Below are positions 46,638-55,527 of a DNA stretch of 64,000 bases, piece after piece. How positions within the stretch are numbered: position 1 is the first letter of the stretch; every line of letters begins with the position of its first letter. Both the position numbers and the translations under genes were made by a program. The stretch comes from Serratia proteamaculans (GTDB lineage: Bacteria > Pseudomonadota > Gammaproteobacteria > Enterobacterales > Enterobacteriaceae). Location of the stretch: the NCBI RefSeq assembly GCF_008830365.1, contig NZ_WBKI01000001.1, positions 992,001 through 1,056,000 on the forward strand, given 5' to 3'. The notes below the pieces were generated by a model. That model was not told where the DNA came from. It saw only the letters and a program-made list of their open reading frames with translations, and ran no database searches.

Positions 46638-48275
46638 TCAATGCTTGATGATGTACAGGTTTTTGTCGTACACGTTATCAAGTGGGTCTTTACCGGTGTA
46701 ACCCCCAACATAAGGTTTCACCAGACGGGCATTCACATAGTAATAAACCGGAACGATGGCGGAGTCTTTATCCAGCTGCACTTCGGCTTTCTGATACAGC
46801 TCTGCACGTTCTTCTTTGGTTTTCGCCGTCAGCACATTCGCCATCAGCTTATCGAACTCCGCGCTCTTATAGTGCGGGGTGTTACTGCTGCTGTCAGACA
46901 GCATCATGTTCAGGAACGAGCTTGGTTCGTTATAGTCGGCACACCAGCCGGCGCGCGCTACGTCATAGGTCCCCTGATGGCGGGTGTCCAGGAAGGTTTT
47001 CCACTCCTGATTCACTAGCTTCACGTCCACACCCAGGTTTTTCTTCCAGATGGAGGCCGCGGCGATAGCCAGTTTTTTGTGCAGGTCGGAAGTGTTGTAC
47101 AACAGTGAGAATGTCAGTGGTTTGCCTGGGCCATAACCAGCGTCAGCCAGCAGTTTTTTCGCTACTTCGTTGCGTTTTTCCTGTGTCCAGCCGAACCACT
47201 CTGGTGGCGTCAGTTTGGCGCCATCGGTGTAAGGAGGTGTGAAGCTGTAGGCTGGCAGATCACCCTGGTTTTTCACTTTATTGGTGATGATGTCGCGATC
47301 CAGACCCAGTTTCAGCGCTTCACGTACACGCTGATCGGTAAATGGCGCTTTCTGGTTGTTGATCTCGTAGTAATAGGTACACAGGTAAGGATCAACATGA
47401 ACTTCTTTCGGGATCTCTTTTTTCAATTTCTGGAACAGTTCAATCGGCATGTTGTTATAAGTCATGTCGATTTCGCCGGTGCGGTAGCGGTTTACGTCGG
47501 TCACTTCCGACGCAATTGGCAGGAACGTCACTTTATTAATGATGGTTTTTGCGTTATCCCAATATTCCGGGTTACGTTCCAGCACGATACGTTCGTTAAC
47601 CACCCAGTCTTTCAGCTTATAAGCACCGTTGCTGACGTAGTTCGCCGGCAGGGTCCACTTCTCGCCAAACTTCTCGACCGCGTCTTTAAACACTGGTTTC
47701 ATCGCGTAGTGCGGCGTCATTTCAACCAGATAAGGCACCGGCTCGGTCAGGGTAACCTGGAAGGTGTGATCGTCGATTGCTTTCACGCCCAGGGTGGATT
47801 TGTCTTTCTTGCCCGCGATAACGTCATCGACGTTTTCTACGTGAGCGTATTGCAGATAGCTGGCGTAAGGGGATGCCGTTTTTGGATCCACCACGCGCTG
47901 CCAGCTATAAACGAAATCTTGCGCCGTTACCGGCTTGCCATTCGACCATTTTGCGTCTTTACGCAGATGGAAGGTCCACACTTTAAAATCTTTGTTATCC
48001 CAGCTTTCCGCCACGCCCGGAACGATAGCCCCATCCGGACCATTGTTGGCCAGGCCTTCCATCAGATCGCGGGTAACGTTATTTTCCGGCACGCCTTCGA
48101 TCTTGTGCGGATCCAGGGACTGCACTTCCGAACCGTTGTTTTTAACGATTTCTTGCTTGTCCGCCAGTTGCACACCCGCCGGCACGTCAGCCGCAAAAGC
48201 ACTTCCGGTTGCTGTGATGCCCAGCGCGGCAATGATGCCGGCCGCAAGGATGGTTTTTTTCGTGATGTTGGTCAT
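46638..48275 (-). CDS. oppA: Periplasmic oligopeptide-binding protein OppA
   Basis: OppA captures peptides of 2-5 residues in the periplasm and delivers them to OppBC. It is 545 aa with a signal peptide ending AFAADVPAGVQL. The SBP family 5 signature is SNGKPVTAQDFVYSWQRVVDPKTASPYASYL. The binding-site and Cys features (DPYLCTYYYEINNQKAPF, GWCADYNEPSSF) and the C-terminal PYVGGYTGKDPLDNVYDKNLYIIKH match E. coli. It is the second of two tandem paralogues, nearest oppB and nearest the E. coli protein, so it is the standard OppA. Confidence 0.97.
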   Translation of the reverse strand: MTNITKKTILAAGIIAALGITATGSAFAADVPAGVQLADKQEIVKNNGSEVQSLDPHKIEGVPENNVTRDLMEGLANNGPDGAIVPGVAESWDNKDFKVWTFHLRKDAKWSNGKPVTAQDFVYSWQRVVDPKTASPYASYLQYAHVENVDDVIAGKKDKSTLGVKAIDDHTFQVTLTEPVPYLVEMTPHYAMKPVFKDAVEKFGEKWTLPANYVSNGAYKLKDWVVNERIVLERNPEYWDNAKTIINKVTFLPIASEVTDVNRYRTGEIDMTYNNMPIELFQKLKKEIPKEVHVDPYLCTYYYEINNQKAPFTDQRVREALKLGLDRDIITNKVKNQGDLPAYSFTPPYTDGAKLTPPEWFGWTQEKRNEVAKKLLADAGYGPGKPLTFSLLYNTSDLHKKLAIAAASIWKKNLGVDVKLVNQEWKTFLDTRHQGTYDVARAGWCADYNEPSSFLNMMLSDSSSNTPHYKSAEFDKLMANVLTAKTKEERAELYQKAEVQLDKDSAIVPVYYYVNARLVKPYVGGYTGKDPLDNVYDKNLYIIKH

Positions 48276-48300
48276 GTGTATACTTCCGTTTTTATTATCA

Positions 48301-48320
48301 CAGGCTCGTCGTGGAGCCTG
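48301..48320 (-). other. Hairpin in the oppA leader region
   Basis: CAGGCTC-GTCGTG-GAGCCTG is a 7-bp perfect stem in the 150-nt gap between the two oppA genes, 26 nt upstream of the oppA ATG. After it on the minus strand comes AT-rich TGATAATAAAAACGG rather than a U-run, so it could be an mRNA leader or processing element. In E. coli the oppA leader is a GcvB sRNA target; I could not find a convincing GcvB pairing here. Confidence 0.4.
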
Positions 48321-48425
48321 CGTTGCCCGTGAGCGGACCTTGTTATACCGGCTACCGATGAACGAATACGGCAGGCGGCCTTCCCTGTATTACTCACCGT
48401 TGTTGGCGTGACGTAATACCCCTCG

Positions 48426-50063
48426 TTACTGCTTGATGATGTATAGATTTTTCACATCGGTGTAATCCAGCGGATCTTTACCGGTAAAGCCGCCCACTGA
48501 TGGCCTGATCAGACGCGCGCTAATGCGGTAATACACCGGGACCAACGCGGAGTCTTTGTCCAACTGCGTCTCCGCCTGCTGATAAAGAGCAGCGCGGGCA
48601 GCTTCATCCGGCGCTTTCAGCGTGCTGGCCATCAGGGCGTCAAACGCCGGGCTCTTGTAAAAAATGGTGTTGATACTGCTATTGGAGATCAGCAGGTTCA
48701 GGAAGGCACTTGGCTCATTATAATCACCACACCAGGTGGCCCGAGCCACGTCGTACTGCCCCTGATGGCGGCTTTCCAGTGAGGTTTTCCACTCCTGATT
48801 GCGCAGCGTGACATCCGCACCGAGGTTTTTCTTCCACATTGACGCCGCTGCGATCGCCTGCTGTTTATTTTGATCGGAGGTGTTGTACAGCAACGTGAAT
48901 TTAAGCGGTTTAGCCGCGGTGAAACCTGCCTCGGCCAACAATTTCTTCGCCTCGGTATTGCGCTGTTCCTGGCTCCATCCTGCCCATTCCGGCGCCGTGA
49001 ACTTGGCACCGTCAGTAAAGGTCGGGGTAAAGCTGTAGGCCGGGATCTGTCCCTGGCCCATGATCTTGTTGGCGATAATGTCGCGGTCCAACGTCAGTTT
49101 TACTGCAGCGCGCACCCGGGCATCGGTAAATGGTGCGCGCTGGTTGTTGATCTCGTAATAAAAAGTGCACAGATAAGGGTTAACGTGCAATTGCTCAGGA
49201 ATTTCGCTCTTCATCTTCGCGAACAGATTTGGCGGGATGGCGCTGTTAGTGATATCAATTTCACCGCTGCGGAAGCGGTTGACGTCACTGACTTCTGAAG
49301 AAATCGGCAAGAACGTTGCCTGATCGATTACCGTTTTCTTGTTATTCCAGTAGGTTGGGCTGCGTTCAAGCACAATACGCTCATTCACCACCCAATCTTT
49401 CAAGCGATAGGCCCCATTGCCGACATAGTTCGCAGGCAGCGTCCATTTGTCGCCAAACTTCTCAACCACCGAACGTTTTACCGGTTTCAGCGAGGTGTGG
49501 CTCAGCATGCTGATAAAATACGGCACTGGCTCGCTCAGGGAGACCTGCAGCGTTTTATCATCAATGGCTTTAACGCCGAGGGTCTGCGGACTTTGCTTGC
49601 CGGTCAGGATCGCGTCGGTATTTTCAATTTTGGCGTACTGCAGATAGCTGGCGTAAGGTGAGCCGATTTTCGGATCGGCCAGACGCTGCCAACTGTAGAC
49701 AAAATCCTGTGCAGTGACCGGTGAGCCATCACTCCATACCGCGTCGGGCCGCAGGTGGAAAGTCCAGGTCTTAAAATCCTGATTTTCCCAATTTGTCGCC
49801 GCGGCCGGTACCACGTGCCCATTGGCGTCGGTACTGACCAACCCCTCCAGCAGGTTCAGAATGATATTGCTTTCCGGTATGCCTTCGACCTTATGCGGAT
49901 CCAATGAAGCCACTTCCGAACCGTTGTTAATGACAATCTTCTGCTGTTGGGCTAATTGCACCCCGGCCGGAACATCAGCCGCCTGAGCAGAATAAACGGT
50001 GCTGAGACTCAGCAAACCGGCAATGAACATGGCCAATGGCGTGCGCTTTAAGGTTTGCTGCAT
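48426..50063 (-). CDS. Second OppA-like oligopeptide-binding protein
   Basis: This 545-aa protein is a paralogue of the OppA that follows it. Signal peptide MQQTLKRTPLAMFIAGLLSL...SAQA leads to ADVPAGVQLAQQQ, with the same SBP_bac_5 signature (SDGSPVTAQDFVYSWQRLADPKIGSPYASYL), the same Cys positions (NPYLCTFYYEIN, TWCGDYNEPSAF) and the same C-terminus (GKDPLDYTDVKNLYIIKQ). The similarity runs end to end at equal length, so it arose by tandem duplication. Different residues around the pocket (e.g. IPPNLFAKMKSEIPEQL) suggest another peptide range. RBS AAGGAG is strong. It is the first gene of the opp transcript. Confidence 0.95.
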   Translation of the reverse strand: MQQTLKRTPLAMFIAGLLSLSTVYSAQAADVPAGVQLAQQQKIVINNGSEVASLDPHKVEGIPESNIILNLLEGLVSTDANGHVVPAAATNWENQDFKTWTFHLRPDAVWSDGSPVTAQDFVYSWQRLADPKIGSPYASYLQYAKIENTDAILTGKQSPQTLGVKAIDDKTLQVSLSEPVPYFISMLSHTSLKPVKRSVVEKFGDKWTLPANYVGNGAYRLKDWVVNERIVLERSPTYWNNKKTVIDQATFLPISSEVSDVNRFRSGEIDITNSAIPPNLFAKMKSEIPEQLHVNPYLCTFYYEINNQRAPFTDARVRAAVKLTLDRDIIANKIMGQGQIPAYSFTPTFTDGAKFTAPEWAGWSQEQRNTEAKKLLAEAGFTAAKPLKFTLLYNTSDQNKQQAIAAASMWKKNLGADVTLRNQEWKTSLESRHQGQYDVARATWCGDYNEPSAFLNLLISNSSINTIFYKSPAFDALMASTLKAPDEAARAALYQQAETQLDKDSALVPVYYRISARLIRPSVGGFTGKDPLDYTDVKNLYIIKQ

Positions 50064-50716
50064 AGTCGAGGCTCCTTTTCACCAACAAGCAATGCTTATC
50101 GATATTCGTGAAGTATTTATAAGAATTCTAAATAAACAGACACCAGCAAAAATCATTCCCACTTTGGCGACGCGATACTGTTAATTACGCGTAGAAAGTT
50201 GCTCAGAAATTAGCAGAAGGCAATTTCCATAGCCAATAATTTTTACAGAAATGTTAAGCAATTCTCTTTTATTGCTCCAAGCAGGTTCTGACCCACTGGT
50301 GAAGGGGGTACGTGAAAATAATTTAACCAATTGATTTTAATGATTAAAATTAAAAAAATAACCGTCAGAGCCGTACGCAGCGAACCCACACACCAGATAA
50401 AGAAACATTCAGTTAACAAAGGCGCAGTTCAAAGAACAAACACCTGCTTATGTGCGGTTAATCACTAATAACACCTGGATGAAAGCGAGACAAGCCCTAC
50501 AGAATGATGTGATTAAATTAACAGCGAATTTGATGTTCAGAAGGTAATAAAGGGCAATAACCGAGGGGGATAAGGGGTAAAAATAGCGCTTAGAGCTTTT
50601 ATTGAGCAACAGATTAAGATTTATGCCACATTATGGTGCAAGTGAATAAAATTCATTCACATTAAGCACCATATTAATGCGAGACAATAATAGTTTTTAT
50701 TTTTTAAAATTAATTT
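50064..50716. other. opp operon upstream region
   Basis: This is about 650 nt of AT-rich sequence without a credible gene, between the first oppA and ychE, both leftward. It should contain the opp promoter and a long leader. A similarly long gap exists in E. coli. I see no definable operator, sRNA or repeat. Confidence 0.4.
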
Positions 50717-50744
50717 GAGCCGCGAATCATCCTATTCGCGACTC
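50717..50744 (-). terminator. ychE terminator
   Basis: GAGCCGCGAAT-CATCCT-ATTCGCGACTC is an 11-bp stem with one G-U. On the minus strand it leads into AAATTAATTTTAAAAAAT. It is preceded by a second, partial GC repeat (CCCCGG...CCGGGG) over the ychE stop. Confidence 0.7.
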
Positions 50745-50754
50745 ATTCCCCGGA

Positions 50755-51399
50755 TTACAGCAAGCCGGGGAATATGGCTTTTATACCCGTCACGATAAAC
50801 TCGATACCCAATGCCATCAGCAACAACCCCATGATACGGGTGATGACGTTAATGCCGGTTTGCCCCAATAGACGCACCAGCAGAGGCGCAGCGCGGAACA
50901 ACAACCAACAACAAAAGGCAAACAACGCGATGGCCAGGGTAAACCCCAGCAGGTTCTGCCAGCTGTGATAGCGAGAACTCCAGACTATGGTGGAACTGAT
51001 GGCGCCCGGTCCAGCCATCAGTGGCAATGCCAACGGCACCACGCCGATGCTCTCACGGATCGCGCTCTCTGATTTTTCCTGTTTGTTCTGTTTGTCCTCG
51101 CCCAGCTTGCCGCTGATCATCGACATGGCAATGCTGACCACCAGAATGCCGCCGGCAATACGGAACGAGTCAATAGAGATGCCGAACATGCGCAAAATCC
51201 CCTCCCCCAAAAACAGCGAGGTCCACAGGATAATGGCGACCGACAGGTTGGCGGTCAGGTTAGTTTTATTGCGCCCGGCCGCCGCCTGGTAGCTGGTCAT
51301 ACTGATAAACACCGGCAAAATACCCACCGGGTTCACCAGTGCAAACAGGCCGACAAAAAATTTAATGAAGCCGGAAAAATCCAACAGAGATGGGCCCAC
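50755..51399 (-). CDS. ychE: MarC family inner-membrane protein YchE
   Basis: This 214-aa protein has six predicted TM helices (LFALVNPVGILPVFISM opening, LALPLMAGPGAISSTIV in the middle, GLLLMALGIEFIVTGI at the end). It matches E. coli YchE. UPF0056/MarC proteins have no proven transport role and no link to antibiotic resistance on their own. The start is GTG 51399 with GGAG 7 nt upstream. It lies between adhE (divergent) and oppA, as in E. coli. Confidence 0.93.
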   Translation of the reverse strand: MGPSLLDFSGFIKFFVGLFALVNPVGILPVFISMTSYQAAAGRNKTNLTANLSVAIILWTSLFLGEGILRMFGISIDSFRIAGGILVVSIAMSMISGKLGEDKQNKQEKSESAIRESIGVVPLALPLMAGPGAISSTIVWSSRYHSWQNLLGFTLAIALFAFCCWLLFRAAPLLVRLLGQTGINVITRIMGLLLMALGIEFIVTGIKAIFPGLL

Positions 51400-51923
51400 A
51401 AATGACTCCGCTTTAGTAACGCTAAAAGTGACAATGCCTTCGCGCGCTAATGTAATAGAATTGCCACGGGTAATCCATTGGTCATGGGCGGGATTTATAT
51501 CTATTTATGCCCATGCCGATAAGATAATTCGCCATTGTTAAAGCAATGTACGGTTTATGATTTTTTATGTTGAGAAAAGTGTCTGACATGACAGTTATCA
51601 AGAATTATTCTCAACAACCGTAGCTGAATGGTGTCAGCTTGCGGTTTTTATGATTTAAATCACAAAATCACTAACCAAGAGTAGTTAAGCTCTTAGTCGT
51701 AGTCAGGGAGTAGAACAGGTTAAGGAAAAAGTGGCATCTCTGTTCGGCCCGCTGTCTTCTTCTGCTGAAGCATCGGGTAAAGCTCTTTAAGCAAATCAGC
51801 GACATGTGACAAAAAATGGCGGAAAGCCCTTGTTTTTAAAGCAGCATTTTCCCCCGTTCTGTCTATACTACTTGCTCGCACGGCTGATTTACTGAAAGAG
51901 TTTAACATTATCAGGAGAGCATT
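51400..51923. other. adhE promoter and leader region
   Basis: This is 524 nt between divergent ychE and adhE. It contains the palindrome TGATTTAAATCA (listed separately) and GCTGAATGGTGTCA at about 51623-51636, which resembles a Cra site (half-site TGAAWCS). The last bases hold AGGAG 6 nt before the adhE ATG. In E. coli adhE has a long, processed 5' leader, and the spacing here would allow that. A minus-strand frame at 51720-51908 has no known homologue that I recall and is not called. Confidence 0.45.
51650..51663 (+). promoter_or_regulatory. FNR/CRP-like palindrome upstream of adhE
   Basis: ATGATTTAAATCAC contains a perfect 12-bp palindrome, one base off the FNR consensus on each side. It is 260 bp before the adhE start. 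FNR and CRP sites look alike at this level, so the factor is undecided. Confidence 0.4.
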
Positions 51924-54596
51924 ATGGCTGTAACAAATGTCGCTGAACTGAACGAGCTAGTTGCACGTGTCAAAAAAGCCCAGCGCGAATATGCCAACTT
52001 CACTCAAGAGCAAGTTGATAAAATTTTCCGCGCTGCTGCCCTCGCCGCTGCCGATGCCCGCATTCCTCTGGCCAAATTGGCCGTTGAAGAATCCGGGATG
52101 GGTATCGTTGAAGATAAAGTGATCAAGAACCACTTCGCATCAGAGTTTATCTACAACGCCTATAAAGATGAAAAAACCTGCGGCATTCTGGCCGAAGACC
52201 ATACTTTCGGTACCATCACCATTGCAGAGCCTATTGGCCTGATTTGCGGTATCGTACCTACCACCAACCCGACTTCCACGGCCATTTTCAAAGCCTTAAT
52301 CAGCCTGAAAACCCGTAACGGCATTATCTTCTCTCCGCACCCTCGTGCGAAAAACGCCACCAACAAGGCAGCGGATATCGTGCTGCAGGCCGCGATTGCC
52401 GCCGGTGCACCAAAAGACATCGTCGGCTGGATCGACCAACCTACCGTTGAACTGTCTAACCAACTGATGCACCACCCTGACATCAACCTGATCCTCGCGA
52501 CCGGCGGTCCAGGCATGGTGAAAGCCGCCTACAGCTCCGGCAAACCGGCTATCGGCGTTGGTGCAGGTAACACCCCGGTGGTGGTTGACGAAACCGCAGA
52601 CATCAAACGCGTTGTCGCTTCAATCTTGATGTCCAAAACCTTCGACAGCGGCGTCATTTGCGCCTCTGAGCAGTCAGTCATCGTGGTTGATTCAATCTAT
52701 GATGCAGTGCGCGAACGTTTCGCTACCCACGGCGGCTACATGCTGCAGGGGAAAGAGCTGAAAGCCGTTCAGGACATTATCCTGAAAAACGGCGGTCTGA
52801 ATGCGGCTATCGTTGGCCAGTCTGCACCGAAAATCGCCGAGATGGCTGGCATCAAAGTGCCGGCAAGCACCAAAGTGCTGATCGGTGAAGTGAAACTGGT
52901 TGATGAAACTGAGCCTTTCGCTCACGAAAAACTGTCGCCTACGCTGGCTATGTATCGCGCCAAAGACTTTGCCGACGCCGTCAGCAAAGCGGAAAAACTG
53001 GTCGCCATGGGCGGTATCGGTCACACCTCTTGTCTGTACACCGACCAGGATAACCAGCCGGAACGCGTTGCCTTCTTCGGCGACAAGATGAAAACCGCGC
53101 GTATCCTGATCAATACCCCGGCTTCTCAGGGGGGCATCGGTGACCTTTACAACTTTAAACTCGCTCCGTCACTGACGCTGGGCTGCGGTTCCTGGGGTGG
53201 TAACTCCATCTCTGAAAACGTCGGTCCAAAACACCTGATCAACAAGAAAACTGTAGCGAAGCGAGCAGAAAACATGTTGTGGCATAAACTTCCGAAATCA
53301 ATCTACTTCCGTCGTGGCTCACTGCCTATCGCGCTGGAAGAAGTAGCGACCGACGGGGCAAAACGCGCCTTCATTGTGACCGACCGCTACCTGTTCAATA
53401 ACGGTTATGCAGACCAGATCACCTCCGTTCTGAAGTCTCACGGCATTGAAACAGAAGTCTTCTTTGAAGTTGAAGCGGACCCAACGCTGTCCATCGTGCG
53501 TAAAGGTGCTGAGCAGATGAACTCCTTCAAACCAGACGTAATCATCGCGCTGGGTGGGGGTTCACCGATGGATGCTGCGAAGATCATGTGGGTGCTGTAC
53601 GAACATCCTGAAACCCATTTCGAAGACCTGGCGCTGCGCTTTATGGATATCCGTAAACGTATCTACAAGTTCCCGAAAATGGGCGTCAAAGCAAAAATGA
53701 TTGCTGTGACCACCACCTCTGGTACTGGTTCAGAAGTAACACCGTTTGCGGTAGTGACCGACGACGTAACCGGCCAGAAATACCCACTGGCGGATTATGC
53801 GCTGACACCGGATATGGCGATCGTTGACGCAAACCTGGTGATGAACATGCCAAAATCCCTGTGCGCCTTCGGCGGCCTGGATGCGGTGACTCATGCACTG
53901 GAAGCTTACGTTTCAGTACTGGCGAACGAATACTCTGATGGTCAGGCGCTGCAAGCGTTGAAACTGCTGAAAGAGTATCTGCCAGCCAGCTACAAAGAAG
54001 GTGCAAAGAACCCGGTAGCCCGTGAGCGCGTGCACAATGCCGCAACCATCGCCGGTATCGCGTTCGCCAACGCCTTCCTGGGGGTTTGCCACTCAATGGC
54101 CCACAAACTGGGCTCTGAGTTCCACATCCCACACGGTCTGGCCAACGCCATGCTGATCTCCAACGTTATTCGCTATAACGCGAACGACAACCCAACCAAG
54201 CAAACGGCATTCAGCCAATACGACCGCCCGCAGGCTCGTCGTCGCTACGCTGAAATCGCTGATCACCTCGGTCTGGGCGCTCCTGGCGACCGTACCGCAC
54301 AAAAAATCGAGAAGTTGCTGACCTGGCTGGACGAGATCAAAGCCGAACTGGGCATCCCGGCATCAATCCGTGAAGCCGGTGTGACGGAAGCCGATTTCCT
54401 GGCAAAAGTTGACAAGCTGTCTGAAGACGCCTTTGACGACCAATGTACCGGCGCCAACCCGCGTTATCCGCTGATTGCAGAACTGAAGCAAATTATGCTG
54501 GATACCTTCTACGGCCGTAAGTTTAGTGAAGCAGAAGATGAAGAAGTTTTGGTAGCACCTGTTGTGGCCAAAACAGAAAAAAAGACCAAAAAGTAA
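51924..54596 (+). CDS. adhE: Bifunctional aldehyde-alcohol dehydrogenase AdhE
   Basis: AdhE reduces acetyl-CoA to acetaldehyde and then ethanol in fermentation. It forms long helical filaments (spirosomes) that are needed for activity. It is 890 aa (E. coli 891). Residues 1-440 are the CoA-acylating aldehyde dehydrogenase, with active Cys in DSGVICASEQSV and the NAD fold GGPGMVKAAYSSG. Residues from about 450 are the iron alcohol dehydrogenase (ALGGGSPMDAAKIM, TTTSGTGSEVTPF, HSMAHKLGSEFHIPHG). The Lys-rich C-terminus differs slightly from E. coli. The start has AGGAG upstream. Confidence 0.98.
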   Translation: MAVTNVAELNELVARVKKAQREYANFTQEQVDKIFRAAALAAADARIPLAKLAVEESGMGIVEDKVIKNHFASEFIYNAYKDEKTCGILAEDHTFGTITIAEPIGLICGIVPTTNPTSTAIFKALISLKTRNGIIFSPHPRAKNATNKAADIVLQAAIAAGAPKDIVGWIDQPTVELSNQLMHHPDINLILATGGPGMVKAAYSSGKPAIGVGAGNTPVVVDETADIKRVVASILMSKTFDSGVICASEQSVIVVDSIYDAVRERFATHGGYMLQGKELKAVQDIILKNGGLNAAIVGQSAPKIAEMAGIKVPASTKVLIGEVKLVDETEPFAHEKLSPTLAMYRAKDFADAVSKAEKLVAMGGIGHTSCLYTDQDNQPERVAFFGDKMKTARILINTPASQGGIGDLYNFKLAPSLTLGCGSWGGNSISENVGPKHLINKKTVAKRAENMLWHKLPKSIYFRRGSLPIALEEVATDGAKRAFIVTDRYLFNNGYADQITSVLKSHGIETEVFFEVEADPTLSIVRKGAEQMNSFKPDVIIALGGGSPMDAAKIMWVLYEHPETHFEDLALRFMDIRKRIYKFPKMGVKAKMIAVTTTSGTGSEVTPFAVVTDDVTGQKYPLADYALTPDMAIVDANLVMNMPKSLCAFGGLDAVTHALEAYVSVLANEYSDGQALQALKLLKEYLPASYKEGAKNPVARERVHNAATIAGIAFANAFLGVCHSMAHKLGSEFHIPHGLANAMLISNVIRYNANDNPTKQTAFSQYDRPQARRRYAEIADHLGLGAPGDRTAQKIEKLLTWLDEIKAELGIPASIREAGVTEADFLAKVDKLSEDAFDDQCTGANPRYPLIAELKQIMLDTFYGRKFSEAEDEEVLVAPVVAKTEKKTKK

Positions 54597-54680
54597 CGGT
54601 TCATTGAGCCAATAAAAAACTGCCGAAATAAAGTGAACCCCGAAAGTTGGACACCCCAACGATTAGGGGTTTTCTTTTAA

Positions 54681-54746
54681 ATGGGCAGAAAAAAGTACAC
54701 AACAGAATTTATCCGTAAGGTTGTCTTCCACTATCTCAAACAATGA
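54681..54746 (+). pseudogene. IS3-family transposase OrfA, N-terminal fragment
   Basis: The frame starts with ATG and reads MGRKKYTTEFIRKVVFHYLK, then Gln and stop. MxxKKYTxEFxxxVVxxYL is the typical opening of IS3-family OrfA, including the first helix of its HTH. It breaks off where the deletion joins the orfB remnant. Confidence 0.75.
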
Positions 54747-54831
54747 GCAAATCAAAGTAAAACTAAACGGCCTAAGCCCGGTACAGTACCGAACTCAGGC
54801 CATGTTAGCCGCCAGGAAAAGTATCCAATAA
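54739..54831 (+). pseudogene. IS3-family transposase OrfB, C-terminal fragment
   Basis: Another frame reads NNEQIKVKLNGLSPVQYRTQ followed by about ten residues and a stop. YNN-x-RIKVKLxGLSPVQYR is the usual end of IS150-type OrfB, so this is the distal end of the transposase after loss of the integrase core (DDE). Confidence 0.75.
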
Positions 54832-54942
54832 ATGGGATTCACTTCAGAAAGGCGGTTTTTTTATGCGGAAGGTTCAGCTCAATCTACCAGGTTGTACAAT
54901 AGCGTTTAAACGCGCCACAGGGCTCGCTGTCGTGTTTAAACC

Positions 54943-55527
54943 TTACCCCAGTGCCTGTATGGCTTCCTTGTAATGCTTGCGACAAACGGAGACATAGCTC
55001 TCGTTACCGCCAATCACTACCTGCTCACCGGCATGCATCGCCTGCCCGCTCTCATCCAGCCGTAACACCATATTGGCCTTACGCCCGCAATGGCAGATAG
55101 TTTTCAACTCTACCAGTTTGTCCGCCCAGGCCAGCAAGTATTGGCTGCCAATGAACAGTTCACCCAGGAAGTCGGTACGCAAGCCGTAACACAAAACCGG
55201 AATATCCAGTTGGTCGACGACATCGCATAATTGCTCAACCTGCTGCTTCGTCAGGAACTGGCTTTCATCCAACAACACGCAGTGTATCGGTTGCTGTTGA
55301 TGTTCCTGTGCAATCATCGCGTAGAGCATCGACTCATTATTATAGAGCTGTGCCTGAGATGACAGGCCAATCCGCGAGCTCACCTTGCCCACGCCAAAAC
55401 GGTGATCTATTTCGGCGGTAAACACCAGTGTACGCATACCACGTTCTTGATAATTATATGAAGATTGCAACAACGCGGTAGATTTCCCTGCATTCATTGC
55501 AGAGTAATAAAAATAAAGTTGAGCCAT
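54943..55527 (-). CDS. tdk: Thymidine kinase
   Basis: Tdk phosphorylates thymidine and deoxyuridine in the salvage pathway, and is inhibited by dTTP. From the Met at 55527 it is 194 aa and starts [20 protein letters not shown] with the P-loop. DESQF is the base/Glu region, and [14 protein letters not shown] plus VCRKHYKEA give the zinc ligands. The frame opens 63 nt earlier; GGAG fits the 55527 start. The C-terminus stops soon after [11 protein letters not shown], about ten residues before E. coli Tdk. Confidence 0.96.
   Translation of the reverse strand: MAQLYFYYSAMNAGKSTALLQSSYNYQERGMRTLVFTAEIDHRFGVGKVSSRIGLSSQAQLYNNESMLYAMIAQEHQQQPIHCVLLDESQFLTKQQVEQLCDVVDQLDIPVLCYGLRTDFLGELFIGSQYLLAWADKLVELKTICHCGRKANMVLRLDESGQAMHAGEQVVIGGNESYVSVCRKHYKEAIQALG

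Larger units (their letters stand above)
54632..54843 (+). mobile_element. IS3-family (IS150-type) remnant, 212 bp, internally deleted
   Basis: The left end AGTGAACCCCGAAAGTTGGA is matched at the right end by an imperfect inverted copy (TCCAATAAATGGGATTCACT). Between them the first 21 codons of an orfA-type transposase gene are joined directly to the last 30 codons of an orfB-type gene. This is a non-autonomous relic of an element that was originally about 1.2-1.4 kb. No clear 3-bp target repeat flanks it. Confidence 0.8.
54614..54862 (+). terminator. adhE terminator apparently split by an IS remnant
   Basis: AAAAAACTGCC (54614-54624) and GGCGGTTTTTT (54851-54861) would pair over 11 bp, with one G-U, and the right arm runs on into T. 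This looks like a normal rho-independent terminator 18 nt past adhE, but its loop now contains the 212-bp element at 54632-54843. Termination may be weakened. Inferred from the arms, not proven. Confidence 0.55.

Noticed and set aside
48301-48320. A GcvB small-RNA site in the oppA leader
   Set aside because: The leader is AT-rich, but I found no CA-rich stretch on the minus strand that would pair with the GcvB seed; only the hairpin is reported.
51720-51908. A 62-codon minus-strand frame in front of adhE
   Set aside because: No similarity that I know, no convincing RBS, and it lies in the adhE leader.
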